The notes under the pieces were generated by a model that worked only from the letters and a program-made list of their open reading frames with translations, ran no database searches and was not told the DNA's origin. The position numbers and the translations under genes are program-made. From CAZLBC01 sp964557575 (GTDB lineage Bacteria > Planctomycetota > Phycisphaerae > SM23-33): a stretch of DNA of 64,000 bases. The stretch spans positions 22,009-86,008 of the forward strand of contig CAZLBC010000012.1 of the NCBI GenBank assembly GCA_964557575.1, in the 5' to 3' direction. Shown here in pieces: positions 26,204 through 35,893 of this stretch (the stretch's first letter is position 1; each line of letters begins with the position of its first letter).

Positions 26204-27100
26204 ATGACCGGCCCCGATCGAAACGTCTACCTGAGCGGTGAGATCATTCCCGCGGCAGAAGCGTCCATCGACATCGCGGACCCCGCCTTTCTTCACGGTT
26301 CCGCGGTCTTTACAACGATGCTCGCGAGCCGGGGGACGGTCTTTCGTTTTGACCGTCACCTCAAAAGACTCTCGGACAATGTCAACGTTCTCGGGCTCGA
26401 CGTCGAGGTCACTACCGGACAGTTGGTATCCGGCATGTACGCCGTCATCGACGCCAACGGACTTTCCGAGGCCCGCTGCAGGATCACCCTGACCCCCGGT
26501 CCCCCCGACCGAAAGCCGGTCACCCTGATGACGGCCGATCCCCTGCCGGACTACCCCGCGGCATGGCACCGTGACGGTATCGCGGTTGTCGTGACCTCCC
26601 TCAAGCAGTTTTCGGGGGACCCGATGGCGGGAAGAAAAACAGCCTGTTACCTGCCCCGGATACTGGCGCGGCGCGAAGCCGCGGCAAAGGGCTCCGAGGA
26701 GGCCCTGTGGTTCACCACCGACAACCACCTCGCCGAGGCCTGTTTCTCAAACGTCTTTCTCGTCCTGAACGGCACCGTCAGGACACCCCCGAAGGACACG
26801 CCCGTGCTGCCCGGGGTGACGCGCGAAGCCGTGCTGGAACTGTGCGCGGAACGGGACATACCGGCGGACGAAGAAGGTCGCCTGACCGTCGACGACATGC
26901 TCGATGCCGAGGAGGTATTCCTTACCAGCGCCACCATGGGCATCCGACCGGTTATCCGTATCGAGAAGCATCGAGTCGGTACGGGAACACCGGGCGACAT
27001 TACGCGCGTGCTGACAGACGCGTACCGGGAGCTGGTCGCCCGCGAATGCGACCGGGGACGAGACGGAAACAACACGGCATCAGACGAGGAGGGAGCGTGA
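26204..27100 (+). CDS. Class IV aminotransferase, PabC-like
   Basis: A 298-residue PLP enzyme of fold type IV, which holds aminodeoxychorismate lyase, branched-chain and D-amino-acid aminotransferases. The N-terminal signature is DPAFLHGSAVFTTM, the PLP lysine is likely in AGRKTACYLPR, and EACFSNVFLVLNG plus VLPGVTREAVLELC match the cofactor phosphate site. An aminodeoxychorismate synthase gene lies a few kb away, so a role in p-aminobenzoate synthesis (PabC) is favoured. The sequence alone does not exclude a transaminase. Confidence 0.8.
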   Translation: MTGPDRNVYLSGEIIPAAEASIDIADPAFLHGSAVFTTMLASRGTVFRFDRHLKRLSDNVNVLGLDVEVTTGQLVSGMYAVIDANGLSEARCRITLTPGPPDRKPVTLMTADPLPDYPAAWHRDGIAVVVTSLKQFSGDPMAGRKTACYLPRILARREAAAKGSEEALWFTTDNHLAEACFSNVFLVLNGTVRTPPKDTPVLPGVTREAVLELCAERDIPADEEGRLTVDDMLDAEEVFLTSATMGIRPVIRIEKHRVGTGTPGDITRVLTDAYRELVARECDRGRDGNNTASDEEGA

Positions 27101-27101
27101 C

Positions 27102-28202
27102 GTGAACGTAGCCGATGTATGCCGCGCCATGGAAATGATTGCTCCCGGCACGCTGGCCCGGGACTGGGACAACGTGGGACTGCTTGTCGGGAGATACAAC
27201 CGAAAGGTAACGAGTGTTTTGCTCTGTATCGATTGCGGGGAGAATGTGCTGGCGGAAGCCGTCCGCAAAAAAGCGGAAATGATCATATCCTATCACCCGC
27301 CGCTTTTCAGGCCGATTTCCCGCGTCACCGAGTCCGACGCGCCGGTCATTTACGGTGCGGCGGCACACGACAGGGCGATCTACTCTCCCCACACGGCCCT
27401 GGACGCGGCCGAAGGCGGCACCAACGATGTCCTGGCAGAAATAGTCGGCCTCGATGACCTGCGCCCCCTCGACCCGTTCCCGGGCACCGCTGCCGGCAAG
27501 GTGGTCACCTTCGTCCCCACGGAACACGCCGCCGACGTGGCCCGGGCGGCTTTCGAGGCGGGGGCCGGGATTATCGGCGACTACACGCACTGTTCCTTCA
27601 TGACCGAGGGCGTCGGAACGTTTCGCGGCGGGGAGGAAAGCAACCCGTCCGTGGGCCGCCGCGGAATGCACGAGGCCGTGGATGAAACCAGACTCGAAAT
27701 GGTATGCCCCGCCGAACACCTCGAAGCGGTCCGTGCGGCGATCGTCAACGCGCACGACTACGAAGAACCGCCGGTCGATATCTATCCCCTGCGGACCGCG
27801 CCGGGCGGCATCGGCATGGGCCGGGCGGGAAGGCTCCACCGGCCCCTCAGGCAGACGACACTTATCAACCGGATCAAGAAAAATCTGGGACTGAAAAAAA
27901 TCACCGTGGCCCTCTCGGGAGGCGGGGAACGAATGGTGGGAACCGTCGCCGTCGCCGCCGGTTCCTGCGGCGGAATGTGGCAATCCGCGATCGAGGCCGG
28001 CGCCGGCTTCTACCTCACCGGCGAGCTCAAACACCACGAGGCACGCGCCGCCACGGCGGCGGGAATGACCGTTGCCTGCGTCGGGCATGCCAACAGCGAG
28101 CGCCCGGTCCTGCAACGCCTGAAGGACGCGATTTCCCGGCTGCTGCCGGGAATACAGGTAATCCTGTCGACAATCGACCGCGATCCTTACGAGATTATGT
28201 AA
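27102..28202 (+). CDS. Nif3/DUF34 dinuclear-metal protein
   Basis: A 366-residue protein of the Nif3 (YbgI/YqfO) family, which binds two metal ions in a hexameric ring. The metal ligands are visible in ISYHPPLFRP near residue 65, SPHTALDA near 102, and the late CVGHANSERPVLQRL. The length indicates the form with an inserted central domain (about 130-230), as in YqfO. It starts with GTG after a GGAGGGAG site, one base after the aminotransferase stop. The biochemical role is still debated in the literature. Confidence 0.9.
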   Translation: MNVADVCRAMEMIAPGTLARDWDNVGLLVGRYNRKVTSVLLCIDCGENVLAEAVRKKAEMIISYHPPLFRPISRVTESDAPVIYGAAAHDRAIYSPHTALDAAEGGTNDVLAEIVGLDDLRPLDPFPGTAAGKVVTFVPTEHAADVARAAFEAGAGIIGDYTHCSFMTEGVGTFRGGEESNPSVGRRGMHEAVDETRLEMVCPAEHLEAVRAAIVNAHDYEEPPVDIYPLRTAPGGIGMGRAGRLHRPLRQTTLINRIKKNLGLKKITVALSGGGERMVGTVAVAAGSCGGMWQSAIEAGAGFYLTGELKHHEARAATAAGMTVACVGHANSERPVLQRLKDAISRLLPGIQVILSTIDRDPYEIM

Positions 28203-28208
28203 TTCCCC

Positions 28209-29483
28209 TTACCCATCAAGTTCAAAAAGCCGGCGCAGGACTTCCGCCCGCCGCGACGCCTTGCCGGGGTCTTCTGATTGCCTGAGTTTTTCCACCGCGG
28301 GATGGCAGAATTTTCTCAGGCCCCGTCGAATGGCCCGGCGCAAAATTTCCATGTCCTCGTCCGCGTCGTCATGTGAAGACAGCTTGTTCCACGCATCCTC
28401 GAGTTCGTCCTCGATAATCTCGTCAAGGCGTTGATAGAGGGCCTCGATCGTCGGCGCCGTGTCCTTTGAAACGATCTCCCGCATGAATGCCTCGACGTGC
28501 CGGCCGACCAGCCGCTCGCCTTCCTCGATCCAGACCCGTCGCTCGTCGAGCGTAGCCCTGACCACCGTGTCGAGATCGTCGACGTTGTACAGGAACACGT
28601 TCTCAACATCCCACACCCCGCTTTCAACATCTCGCGGGACGGCAAGGTCGATCAGCAGCATCGGCCGCCATCGCCGGCGTTTCTGGGCCGCCCGGATCAT
28701 GTCGACGGTGATCACCGCTTGGCGCGAGCCGGTCGAGGTAACAACCACATCGGCAGCCGCCAGCGATTCGCCGAGCCGTTCGAACGGGACGGACGTGCCC
28801 CCGCAGCCGGCGGCGAGGCGGTCGGCCTTTACCGGGGAACGATTGCATACCAGGATCCGGGCGGGATCGAGATCGCCGACCGTGTTGAGCAAAATCCTGT
28901 TCATCTTGCCGCCCCCGACGCTCAAAATCGTGTGACCCCGCAGGGACTCGAACACGCGGTTGATACAGTCGACGGCCACCGACGCGACTGAAACCTTGCC
29001 CGCCGAAATGCCGGTCTCCGTCCTGACCTGCTTGGCGGCCCGCAGGGCCGCGTCCACGCATCCGCACAAAAGACCGCCCGCCACCCCCGCATCAACCGCC
29101 GCCGACCGGGCCTCCTTTACCTGGGCCACAATCTGATCTTCGCCGGGCACGAGGCTGTCGAGTCCGGCGGCGACCCTGAAAAGATGGCTGACCGCGGCAT
29201 CGTCTTCGAGTGCATACAAGGCCTCCCGGAGTTCGCCGGGGCCGATGCCGCCGGTGTCCCCGAACCACTCGCCGATCTCCTCGATTCGCGGCCGGCCGTG
29301 AACCGGGCGCACCGCGTATATCTCGGTGCGGTTGCAGGTGGAAAGAATCATGAATTCAGCGTCAGGCCACGCACCGGCGAGTTGTTCGAGAACGCCGGGG
29401 ACGTCTTCCCGCGGGACGGAAAGACGCTCCCGCACTGCGAGCGACGCGGTCTTGTGGCTGATTCCGGTGCAGAGAAACCGCAT
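28209..29483 (-). CDS. hemA: Glutamyl-tRNA reductase
   Basis: A 424-residue HemA that reduces glutamyl-tRNA to glutamate-1-semialdehyde, the first committed step of tetrapyrrole synthesis by the C5 pathway. The start at 29483 gives the family N-terminus FLCTGISHKTASLAVRERL. The catalytic cysteine is in LSTCNRTEIYAV. GEDQIVAQVKEA and the NADPH-binding SVGGGKMNRILL follow. It lies five bases after the fused precorrin-2 dehydrogenase gene, so the two are cotranscribed. It converges on the Nif3 gene with only six bases between them. Confidence 0.96.
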   Translation of the reverse strand: MRFLCTGISHKTASLAVRERLSVPREDVPGVLEQLAGAWPDAEFMILSTCNRTEIYAVRPVHGRPRIEEIGEWFGDTGGIGPGELREALYALEDDAAVSHLFRVAAGLDSLVPGEDQIVAQVKEARSAAVDAGVAGGLLCGCVDAALRAAKQVRTETGISAGKVSVASVAVDCINRVFESLRGHTILSVGGGKMNRILLNTVGDLDPARILVCNRSPVKADRLAAGCGGTSVPFERLGESLAAADVVVTSTGSRQAVITVDMIRAAQKRRRWRPMLLIDLAVPRDVESGVWDVENVFLYNVDDLDTVVRATLDERRVWIEEGERLVGRHVEAFMREIVSKDTAPTIEALYQRLDEIIEDELEDAWNKLSSHDDADEDMEILRRAIRRGLRKFCHPAVEKLRQSEDPGKASRRAEVLRRLFELDG

Positions 29484-29488
29484 AGGTC

Positions 29489-30679
29489 TTAATCCACCAG
29501 CAGGAAGCTTATCGCCATAACGAGAAATACCAGCAGGAAGCCCGCGATACCGAGAACCGCGGTGCGCCGTCCACGAAAACGGGGCGCCCACGCCGCCGCC
29601 ACGGCCGCCAGGCAGATACCCCAGCCGACGAACGCAGCCGTCACCTTCGGGTGGGTCGTCCAGTCGCTGAGCCATCGTTCAGTCTCGACAGTCAACGCGC
29701 ACAGCACGCCGAATCCGATCGCGACAGTAAAGCAGAAAAAGCCGTAGGTCAGCGCGGTGCGGCAGATCCTGTCGAGCTTTTCCAGCGACGGTGCACGCCT
29801 GCTGAGCAGCGAGGCATCCCGGTGTTTCAACGCCATCTCGGTTTTGAGGAATCGCACCGCCGTCCACGCGGAAATGCCGAGGGAAAGAAAACTCAAAAAC
29901 GCCCCCGCCACGTGCCCCGCGTAGAGCATGCCCGGATCACCGTAGTATATCACCGCCCACAGGGCAAAAATGACAGCGGTCACGGCGACACACCCGATCA
30001 AAAGGCGATGGCCCTCTGCGGGTCGTTCATGTCGCGTCGTCCCGCGCACGGAAACCGCCGGTGTCTCGCCGGAAAGCAGGGCATCGAGGGCCCCGCGGAC
30101 CGCGTTCCGCCCGCCGCGGCGATAGGTGCCGAACATGTCCCACGTGGCACTGTCGCGCATGACCGCCATCCGTCGGGACGGATCCGCGATACTCCCCTTG
30201 AGTTCTTCGCGAAATTCACGGAGGAGTGCCGCGAACTCCCCGAGTCCCGCGGGAAGCGTGTCGCCGATATACCGCTTGACGGATCCGGCAAGCCCGGGGG
30301 CGGCATTGCCGCTCCCGACGGCGACCACCATATCTCCATCGCGTAAAACCGCGGGGCTGAAAAAATCACAATCGTCGGGCTGGTCGACGGCATTGGCGAG
30401 GGCACCGGCCGAGCGGGCGTCTTCGGCGATGCGGGAATTCAGCGTGCTGTCGTCGGTGCAGGCGAACACGACAGCCGCGCCGTCGAGAAAGGCGGGACGG
30501 TACGGCTCCCGAATCAATTCGGCGCCGTCCGCAGTTCCGGGATCGTCATCGCCGCAAACGAGCCTGACGGCCGCACCGGCGTCCAGCAATTCACGCACCT
30601 TGCGCATCCCCACGCCGCCGCAGCCGACGACAACCGCAAGCGATCCTTCGAGTCTCAGCATAACGGGATACGTTTTCAT
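29489..30679 (-). CDS. Precorrin-2 dehydrogenase (SirC-like) fused to a HemX/CcsA-like membrane domain
   Basis: A 396-residue fusion. Residues 1-205 are a SirC/Met8-type NAD-dependent precorrin-2 dehydrogenase and ferrochelatase domain, with the Rossmann loop VVVGCGGVGMRKV, ACTDDSTLNSRI and AVGSGNAAPGLAGSVK. Residues 225-396 hold about five membrane helices that resemble the C-terminal half of HemX/CcsA cytochrome-assembly proteins. A His (H256 in YAGHVAGAFLSFL) matches the position of one conserved heme-handling histidine. RRAPSLEKLDRICRTA matches the family loop. The WWD-type motif is degenerate and the second histidine is absent. Separate hemX and sirC genes beside hemA are known. The fusion could couple siroheme-branch synthesis to the membrane. 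Confidence 0.72.
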   Translation of the reverse strand: MKTYPVMLRLEGSLAVVVGCGGVGMRKVRELLDAGAAVRLVCGDDDPGTADGAELIREPYRPAFLDGAAVVFACTDDSTLNSRIAEDARSAGALANAVDQPDDCDFFSPAVLRDGDMVVAVGSGNAAPGLAGSVKRYIGDTLPAGLGEFAALLREFREELKGSIADPSRRMAVMRDSATWDMFGTYRRGGRNAVRGALDALLSGETPAVSVRGTTRHERPAEGHRLLIGCVAVTAVIFALWAVIYYGDPGMLYAGHVAGAFLSFLSLGISAWTAVRFLKTEMALKHRDASLLSRRAPSLEKLDRICRTALTYGFFCFTVAIGFGVLCALTVETERWLSDWTTHPKVTAAFVGWGICLAAVAAAWAPRFRGRRTAVLGIAGFLLVFLVMAISFLLVD

Positions 30680-30735
30680 TGCTACTATGATACACTTCCA
30701 ACGGCGGCGCGGCCAGTGATCGCTTGTCGCCGCCG

Positions 30736-32223
30736 TCAGTGCGTATACGGGCCGCGTGATGCGATATCAATACTTTCCAGCAGGGCCCGGGCCTTGTCGA
30801 GGGTTTCCCGGTATTCTTCCTCCGGGGCCGAATCGGCGACGATGCCCCCGCCGGCCTGCACGAGCGCGCGGTCACCGTCACAGATAATAGTGCGGATGGC
30901 TATATTCAAACACGCCGAACCGTCGGCCCCCACAATCCCGATACACCCGGTGTATACGCCCCTGGCCGCCGGTTCCAGTTCGTCTATAATCTCCATGGCC
31001 CGTATCTTCGGTGCGCCGGTTATGGAGCCGCCCGGAAAGGTGGACCGCAACAGCTCCGCCATGCCGACACCGTCCCTGAGTTCGCCGGCGACGGTCCCCA
31101 CCAGGTGAAATACCGTGGGATGGGTTTCGAGCCGCCGCCGGTCCGTCACCCGCACGGAGCCGAAACGACACACCCTCCCCAGGTCGTTGCGCAGCAGGTC
31201 TATTATCATGGCAAGCTCGGCATTGTCCTTTTCGCTGGAAAGCAGGGATCGGCTCGCCTCCCGATCGGCGCGGCGAGATCCTATCCGGGGCCGGGTCCCT
31301 TTTATGGGGCAGGTTATGACGCTCGACTCCCTGACTCTTAAAAACAGCTCCGGGGAACTCGATAGTACGGCGCAGTCCTCGCCGCCGGATTGAAAATGCA
31401 GCAGCGCGGAATACCACGCGGGATTCCGGGATCGCAGTATACGGTAGATGGCGGTCGGCGACGGGGAGGGACGTATAGTGAACCGCTGGGAGAGGTTCAC
31501 CTGGAATATGTCGCCGGCGGCGATGTAATCGACGCATCTGCCGACCGCGGCACGATAATCGCCGGGCAGAAAATTGCTCGCGGCCGGCAACGACAGCCGG
31601 CGCTCGGCCGGATCGGCCAGGGGAGGGAATGCGTCCCGGCCGCCCGCCCGGAGCAGGTCCAGGAGCCGCTCGGCAGCCCGGCCCGCACCCGCCGGCGTTT
31701 CATCGAACACCAGCTCGGCCAGGGACCACGCCCGCGTCGCCGCATCGTATACCAGCAGCGCATCGAAGAACGCCAGCCGCATGTCCGGCAGAGACGTATC
31801 CCGGGGCACCCGACACGGAAGCACCTCGATCAGGCGGCCCAGTTCGTAGCCGAAATAGCCGATCCACCCGGGAGAAAAGGGAGCGGGATGCTTTTCACGG
31901 ACAGTCACGCAGGTAAAGGCCCGTTCCAGCGCGGCCCAGATGCCCTCGGCTTCCGCAGCGACGGCGACGCCGCGACCGTCGCGAAGAACAGCGTCGGCCA
32001 ATTCAAGGACCCACAGGGGCGAACAGGCAAAAAGCGTGTACCGTCCGTGTTCCGGATGGTAGGCGGAAGAATCGAGGACGCAGGGATTCTCCAGCTTCGC
32101 CAGCAGCCCGAGAAGGCTTCCCGGATCAGCGTCGTGATTGAGCCGGGTGACCGTGAGGATCGCTTGCATGGCGACCGGCTCTCCGGCGGCCGGCATCATT
32201 CCGGGTGGTATCGATGCCGTCAT
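30736..32223 (-). CDS. pabB: Aminodeoxychorismate synthase component I
   Basis: A 495-residue chorismate-binding enzyme. The motif PIKGTRPR has the lysine that marks PabB rather than anthranilate synthase TrpE. DLLRNDLGRVCRFGSV, FPGGSITGAPKIRAMEII and the C-terminal GGGIVADSAPEEEY complete the active site. It makes aminodeoxychorismate for folate synthesis, and a PabC-like gene lies at 26.2 kb. The start at 32223 overlaps the stop of the DUF4091 gene as ATGA, which suggests coupled translation of an unrelated secreted protein and a folate enzyme. Confidence 0.9.
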   Translation of the reverse strand: MTASIPPGMMPAAGEPVAMQAILTVTRLNHDADPGSLLGLLAKLENPCVLDSSAYHPEHGRYTLFACSPLWVLELADAVLRDGRGVAVAAEAEGIWAALERAFTCVTVREKHPAPFSPGWIGYFGYELGRLIEVLPCRVPRDTSLPDMRLAFFDALLVYDAATRAWSLAELVFDETPAGAGRAAERLLDLLRAGGRDAFPPLADPAERRLSLPAASNFLPGDYRAAVGRCVDYIAAGDIFQVNLSQRFTIRPSPSPTAIYRILRSRNPAWYSALLHFQSGGEDCAVLSSSPELFLRVRESSVITCPIKGTRPRIGSRRADREASRSLLSSEKDNAELAMIIDLLRNDLGRVCRFGSVRVTDRRRLETHPTVFHLVGTVAGELRDGVGMAELLRSTFPGGSITGAPKIRAMEIIDELEPAARGVYTGCIGIVGADGSACLNIAIRTIICDGDRALVQAGGGIVADSAPEEEYRETLDKARALLESIDIASRGPYTH

Positions 32224-35162
32224 CGGGGATTGACCCGCCGGGTCGCATCGGGGATATACAGGGTTCCCAGGCCGTCCGGATTGTAGTAGTACCGTTCCGC
32301 ACCGGCCCAGTTCGACGCCTCGCGGCTCTGCGACGCATACCGCGCAAAGTTTATTCCCCAGAACCGGCTCTCGCCGTCGGCCCCGAAGGCGGCCCGGGGA
32401 ATACGCATTTCCACCGTCCACGCGTCTTCCTTTCGCGCAACGGACACGTCCGCCCCCAGGGGAAACGGCCGAACGATACCGAGCGGGGGATCACTGCCGA
32501 TCCCGAGTTGCTGAACCGACACGCCGTTGGGTTTGACCACGATATGAAACAGCCCCTCCGGCGCGGATGCCGTCGATCCGGGATCGATAATCATTTCGAC
32601 CAGATCCTCGCCGCAGGCCAGCAACTGTTCGTAATGAATCCGGTTGTCATTGCGGATCGTCATACCCGAAAGGTCGGGTTCCCCGCACAGGAATCCGAAG
32701 TAGAGATACTGCTCATCGTGCATAACAAATACGACGGTCTGCCTGTCCGCCAGCCCGTTTTTTGTCCTGCCGCGCCTGCCGAGCAGCCGGAAATCACCGG
32801 CCGAATTATTCGCTTTCGAGGGCCAGTCGTCCAGTCGCCCGTCAATGCGGGGGGGGCGGATACACCGGGGCGCGATGATAAACGATATCTGCCCGTCGAC
32901 CCGGTGCATGACGCGCTGATCGACCGACACCTCGACCCCGACCGGAACATGTCCCTTGACATCAACGGGCACATGGGGCCCGGTGATTTCCAGTTCCGCA
33001 ACCCGCTTCGTGCCGGGTGCGAGGGCGGACAGTATTTTCTGATCTTCGCACCGCCGCCAGCCAGGGGGGAGCGCGTGTACCCGGAGACTGCAGTCGACCG
33101 CTTCCAGGCCGCCGTTGTAAAGATCCATTCTGAGGCGGGCCCGCACAGCGCCGATATCGGCCGCGCCGCCGGCAGTATCGGCCGTGGTTTCTTTCGGGCC
33201 CGCATGAACCTGTGCCATCATTCGTTCGACGCCGATCGTGTTGATACCCTCGCTGAACCGGGCCCACCGGACGCGGTCCGCGATATGATCCGGCGCGTTC
33301 TTCATATCCGGATGCACGGCCGCGGAAACCTTTTCGGCGAGAATCCGCCGGGCCGCTATCCAGGCGGAACCCTTCTCGACCCATCCACCGATACGGGGAT
33401 CGAGATAGTTGTCGCCCACGGCTTCGAGACCGGCGTACCGGACCAGTGAATTCAGTATTGCTTGGGCCGATTCATTCTGTCCGCGAACCCGGAGAATGTT
33501 GATATAGGCGATATCCTGCAGCCCCCTTCTCAGCCGTTTCAGGCGCACCGAGGGGAGTATCGTATCAATGCCGAAGGTATCCCCCGGATAGAACAGCCGG
33601 GCCTCCGCGCCTTTCGGCGTACCGTATATATCACCGCGCCAGTTCAATACATCCGGGAACAGCAGCCCGGACGCCCCGTACTTCGCGGCAAACCACGGAA
33701 TCGCGCGTACGCCTGAAGGTGTGGCCAGAATCGAAAGACAGGGAAGATACGGCGGCCTGCCGGGAGAAATCCACACGCCGGCCAGGGCGCCGGCCGAATC
33801 CTCATCACGGGCGCCGCCGGACGGTTGCAGCCATTGGGCGGGCGGGGAAACAATATCCGCCAGCGCGGAAAAATCAGCCGGCACCTTCCAGCCGGTCTGA
33901 GCCGGGGGACGGGACGGCAACCGCGTCAGTATGGGGATCTTCGGATCCGCGGACCTGATCAGGCCGGAAAGCCGCACGAACCGTGCATATCTCCGTTCAT
34001 CGATGCGACCGCGACACGGCCACGCGAACACGGCATCCGCGGCGCCCAGCGAACGCAAATGTTCCCCGCTGAGCGATACGATGCGACGCACGACGCTCGC
34101 ATACTGTTCGGCGTGAATACCGCCGTAATAGTGCGGAACAGGCCACCGATCGGTTATCGGGACCGGCCAGGCGGACGCGCCGACCCGGTCCGCAAATGCC
34201 GTTCCGCTCACGCACGGAGCCGCAACCGCGTCATACCCGCTCCAGTCGAGGTGTATATTCCCCTGCAGATCGCGCTTGATCTTCGGATGCAGTTCCCGGT
34301 CGAAAAGATCAAGACGATGACGATGTCCGATCACGGCCAGTTCGCGCACTATGTTCAGTCCCTCAGCGACCGCGCGCCGCTCCGGGTCGAGGAAAATCGG
34401 CTCATAGGGTTTGCCGTTCCTGCGTATAAACCGCCTGAAAATATCGAGATGATTGAAACCGCCGACGGTTGCCAGCGGTTTCGTCTCCGGCAACACGAAG
34501 TCGTATACCTCGATTTCGATCGGAACAGTCTCCCCGCCCCAGAGAAAAGTGTCGATCTCGATTTCTCCGGTGTAGGTTCCCGGAAGCGTATCGGCCGGCA
34601 CCGCGAGGTCAACCCAGACGGCCAGCCGTTTTCCGCGGGACAGATCGAAGGGTTGTCCTTCGCCGGGCATATCCAACGGCACGAGCGGATCGTAATAGTT
34701 CGCTTCCTCGGGAACCGCGGGCACCAGCCGCAAGTACCAGGCGGGGAAATCCTTCACCGGTACGGGCAACATGCGGAAACCGCGAAAAGCACCCTGCGGT
34801 ATGGGCTTGCGCGTATTGCCGGTGGTCTCAAGCTTCTTGAAACTGATCGTGATATCAGACACGCTCCCCAGGGATCCGGCATCGAGAACAAGCTGAAAAC
34901 TAACCGTTTCATTCGCGGCGGAAAACAACCGAACCGTTTTGTTGTCCTCCGTGAAAACCACCGTATCCCTGAACGCGGCGGTTTTGTCCGTCAGTTGATG
35001 CATGTCGGAAACCACCCAGACATCGAGATCGCCGGCACTCGGGAGGCCGTCGCACCCCGTGCACAGCAGGCAGGCCGCAAGCAGAACGTTTCCGACTGCC
35101 TTTCGCCCCGGCCCGGCTATCCGGGAAGACGGACACGATATTTCGAGGGATGAATAATCCAT
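32220..35162 (-). CDS. Lipoprotein with DUF4091 and a C-terminal carbohydrate-binding-like domain
   Basis: A 980-residue exported protein. The N-terminus has VGNVLLAACLLCTGC, a good lipobox, so it is probably a lipoprotein at the membrane. The N-terminal half shows beta-rich segments (GTYTGEIEID, VPIEIEVYDFVLPETKP) and then the TIM-barrel region that matches DUF4091, a family related to GH123-like glycosidases. It ends with YGASGLLFPDVLNWRGD near residue 520. The last 200 residues (FIIAPRCIRPPRIDGRLDDW, WTVEMRIPRAAFG) look like a CBM9-type domain. A polysaccharide-acting role is inferred. The gene has no clear ribosome site, and a TATAAT on its strand lies 14 bases before the ATG. Confidence 0.8.
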   Translation of the reverse strand: MDYSSLEISCPSSRIAGPGRKAVGNVLLAACLLCTGCDGLPSAGDLDVWVVSDMHQLTDKTAAFRDTVVFTEDNKTVRLFSAANETVSFQLVLDAGSLGSVSDITISFKKLETTGNTRKPIPQGAFRGFRMLPVPVKDFPAWYLRLVPAVPEEANYYDPLVPLDMPGEGQPFDLSRGKRLAVWVDLAVPADTLPGTYTGEIEIDTFLWGGETVPIEIEVYDFVLPETKPLATVGGFNHLDIFRRFIRRNGKPYEPIFLDPERRAVAEGLNIVRELAVIGHRHRLDLFDRELHPKIKRDLQGNIHLDWSGYDAVAAPCVSGTAFADRVGASAWPVPITDRWPVPHYYGGIHAEQYASVVRRIVSLSGEHLRSLGAADAVFAWPCRGRIDERRYARFVRLSGLIRSADPKIPILTRLPSRPPAQTGWKVPADFSALADIVSPPAQWLQPSGGARDEDSAGALAGVWISPGRPPYLPCLSILATPSGVRAIPWFAAKYGASGLLFPDVLNWRGDIYGTPKGAEARLFYPGDTFGIDTILPSVRLKRLRRGLQDIAYINILRVRGQNESAQAILNSLVRYAGLEAVGDNYLDPRIGGWVEKGSAWIAARRILAEKVSAAVHPDMKNAPDHIADRVRWARFSEGINTIGVERMMAQVHAGPKETTADTAGGAADIGAVRARLRMDLYNGGLEAVDCSLRVHALPPGWRRCEDQKILSALAPGTKRVAELEITGPHVPVDVKGHVPVGVEVSVDQRVMHRVDGQISFIIAPRCIRPPRIDGRLDDWPSKANNSAGDFRLLGRRGRTKNGLADRQTVVFVMHDEQYLYFGFLCGEPDLSGMTIRNDNRIHYEQLLACGEDLVEMIIDPGSTASAPEGLFHIVVKPNGVSVQQLGIGSDPPLGIVRPFPLGADVSVARKEDAWTVEMRIPRAAFGADGESRFWGINFARYASQSREASNWAGAERYYYNPDGLGTLYIPDATRRVNPR

Positions 35163-35254
35163 TTCGGTACCGCACGATTATATTGAGGATATCCTTTTTA
35201 CGAAAGGGTCTTGATAGACGGACGGAATATGTGCTAATTAGAAATCGAAAGATT

Positions 35255-35893
35255 ATGTGCGCCCCTTCATATGAATCCCGCTTTATCGTGATTGACGGAC
35301 CGGACGGTGCCGGCAAGACCACCCAGGTCGACATGCTCAGGGAGTTCCTCGAATCCACCGGGCAATCCACCGTCGTTGCGACTGATCCGGGTGGAACGGA
35401 TATCGGTCGTCGCCTCAGGGATATCCTGCTGCACGAACCGCACCGGGCGATGAATCCGCGCTGCGAAACACTGCTCTTCATGGCCAGCCGCGCACAACTC
35501 GTCGATGAAGTGATACGCCCCGCCCTCCGGTCCGGCGCGGCCGTCATATGCGATAGATACGTTTCGGCCACCATCGCGTACCAGGGAGCGCTCGGCATCG
35601 AAACCGGGGATATTATTACCCTGGCGGCTTTCGCGACGGACGCCCTGTGGCCGGACGTCACCGTGGTTCTCGATATCCCCCCGGAAGACGGCATGCGGCG
35701 AGCGGGACAGAGTCCCGACCGGCTGGAATCCCGGGAAACAGGATACCACCGCGCAGTCCGTCAGGCCTTTCTCGAACTGGAGGACACCTACCCGGGTCCG
35801 GTTCGGCTTGTCGGCGCGGAAGGCTCTCCGCAGGACATTCACCGTCGAATCCGCCAGATACTGGAATGCCAATGTGACAACGACACCTCTTGA
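35255..35893 (+). CDS. tmk: Thymidylate kinase
   Basis: A 212-residue dTMP kinase. The P-loop is IDGPDGAGKTTQ, followed by CDRYVSATIAYQGALG, the catalytic DRY motif with its substrate-binding region. It supplies dTDP for DNA synthesis. A promoter-like pair, TTGATA (35211-35216) and GCTAAT (35233-35238), lies before it, 16 bases apart. The holB gene begins inside its last 20 bases, a common tmk-holB order. Confidence 0.95.
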   Translation: MCAPSYESRFIVIDGPDGAGKTTQVDMLREFLESTGQSTVVATDPGGTDIGRRLRDILLHEPHRAMNPRCETLLFMASRAQLVDEVIRPALRSGAAVICDRYVSATIAYQGALGIETGDIITLAAFATDALWPDVTVVLDIPPEDGMRRAGQSPDRLESRETGYHRAVRQAFLELEDTYPGPVRLVGAEGSPQDIHRRIRQILECQCDNDTS

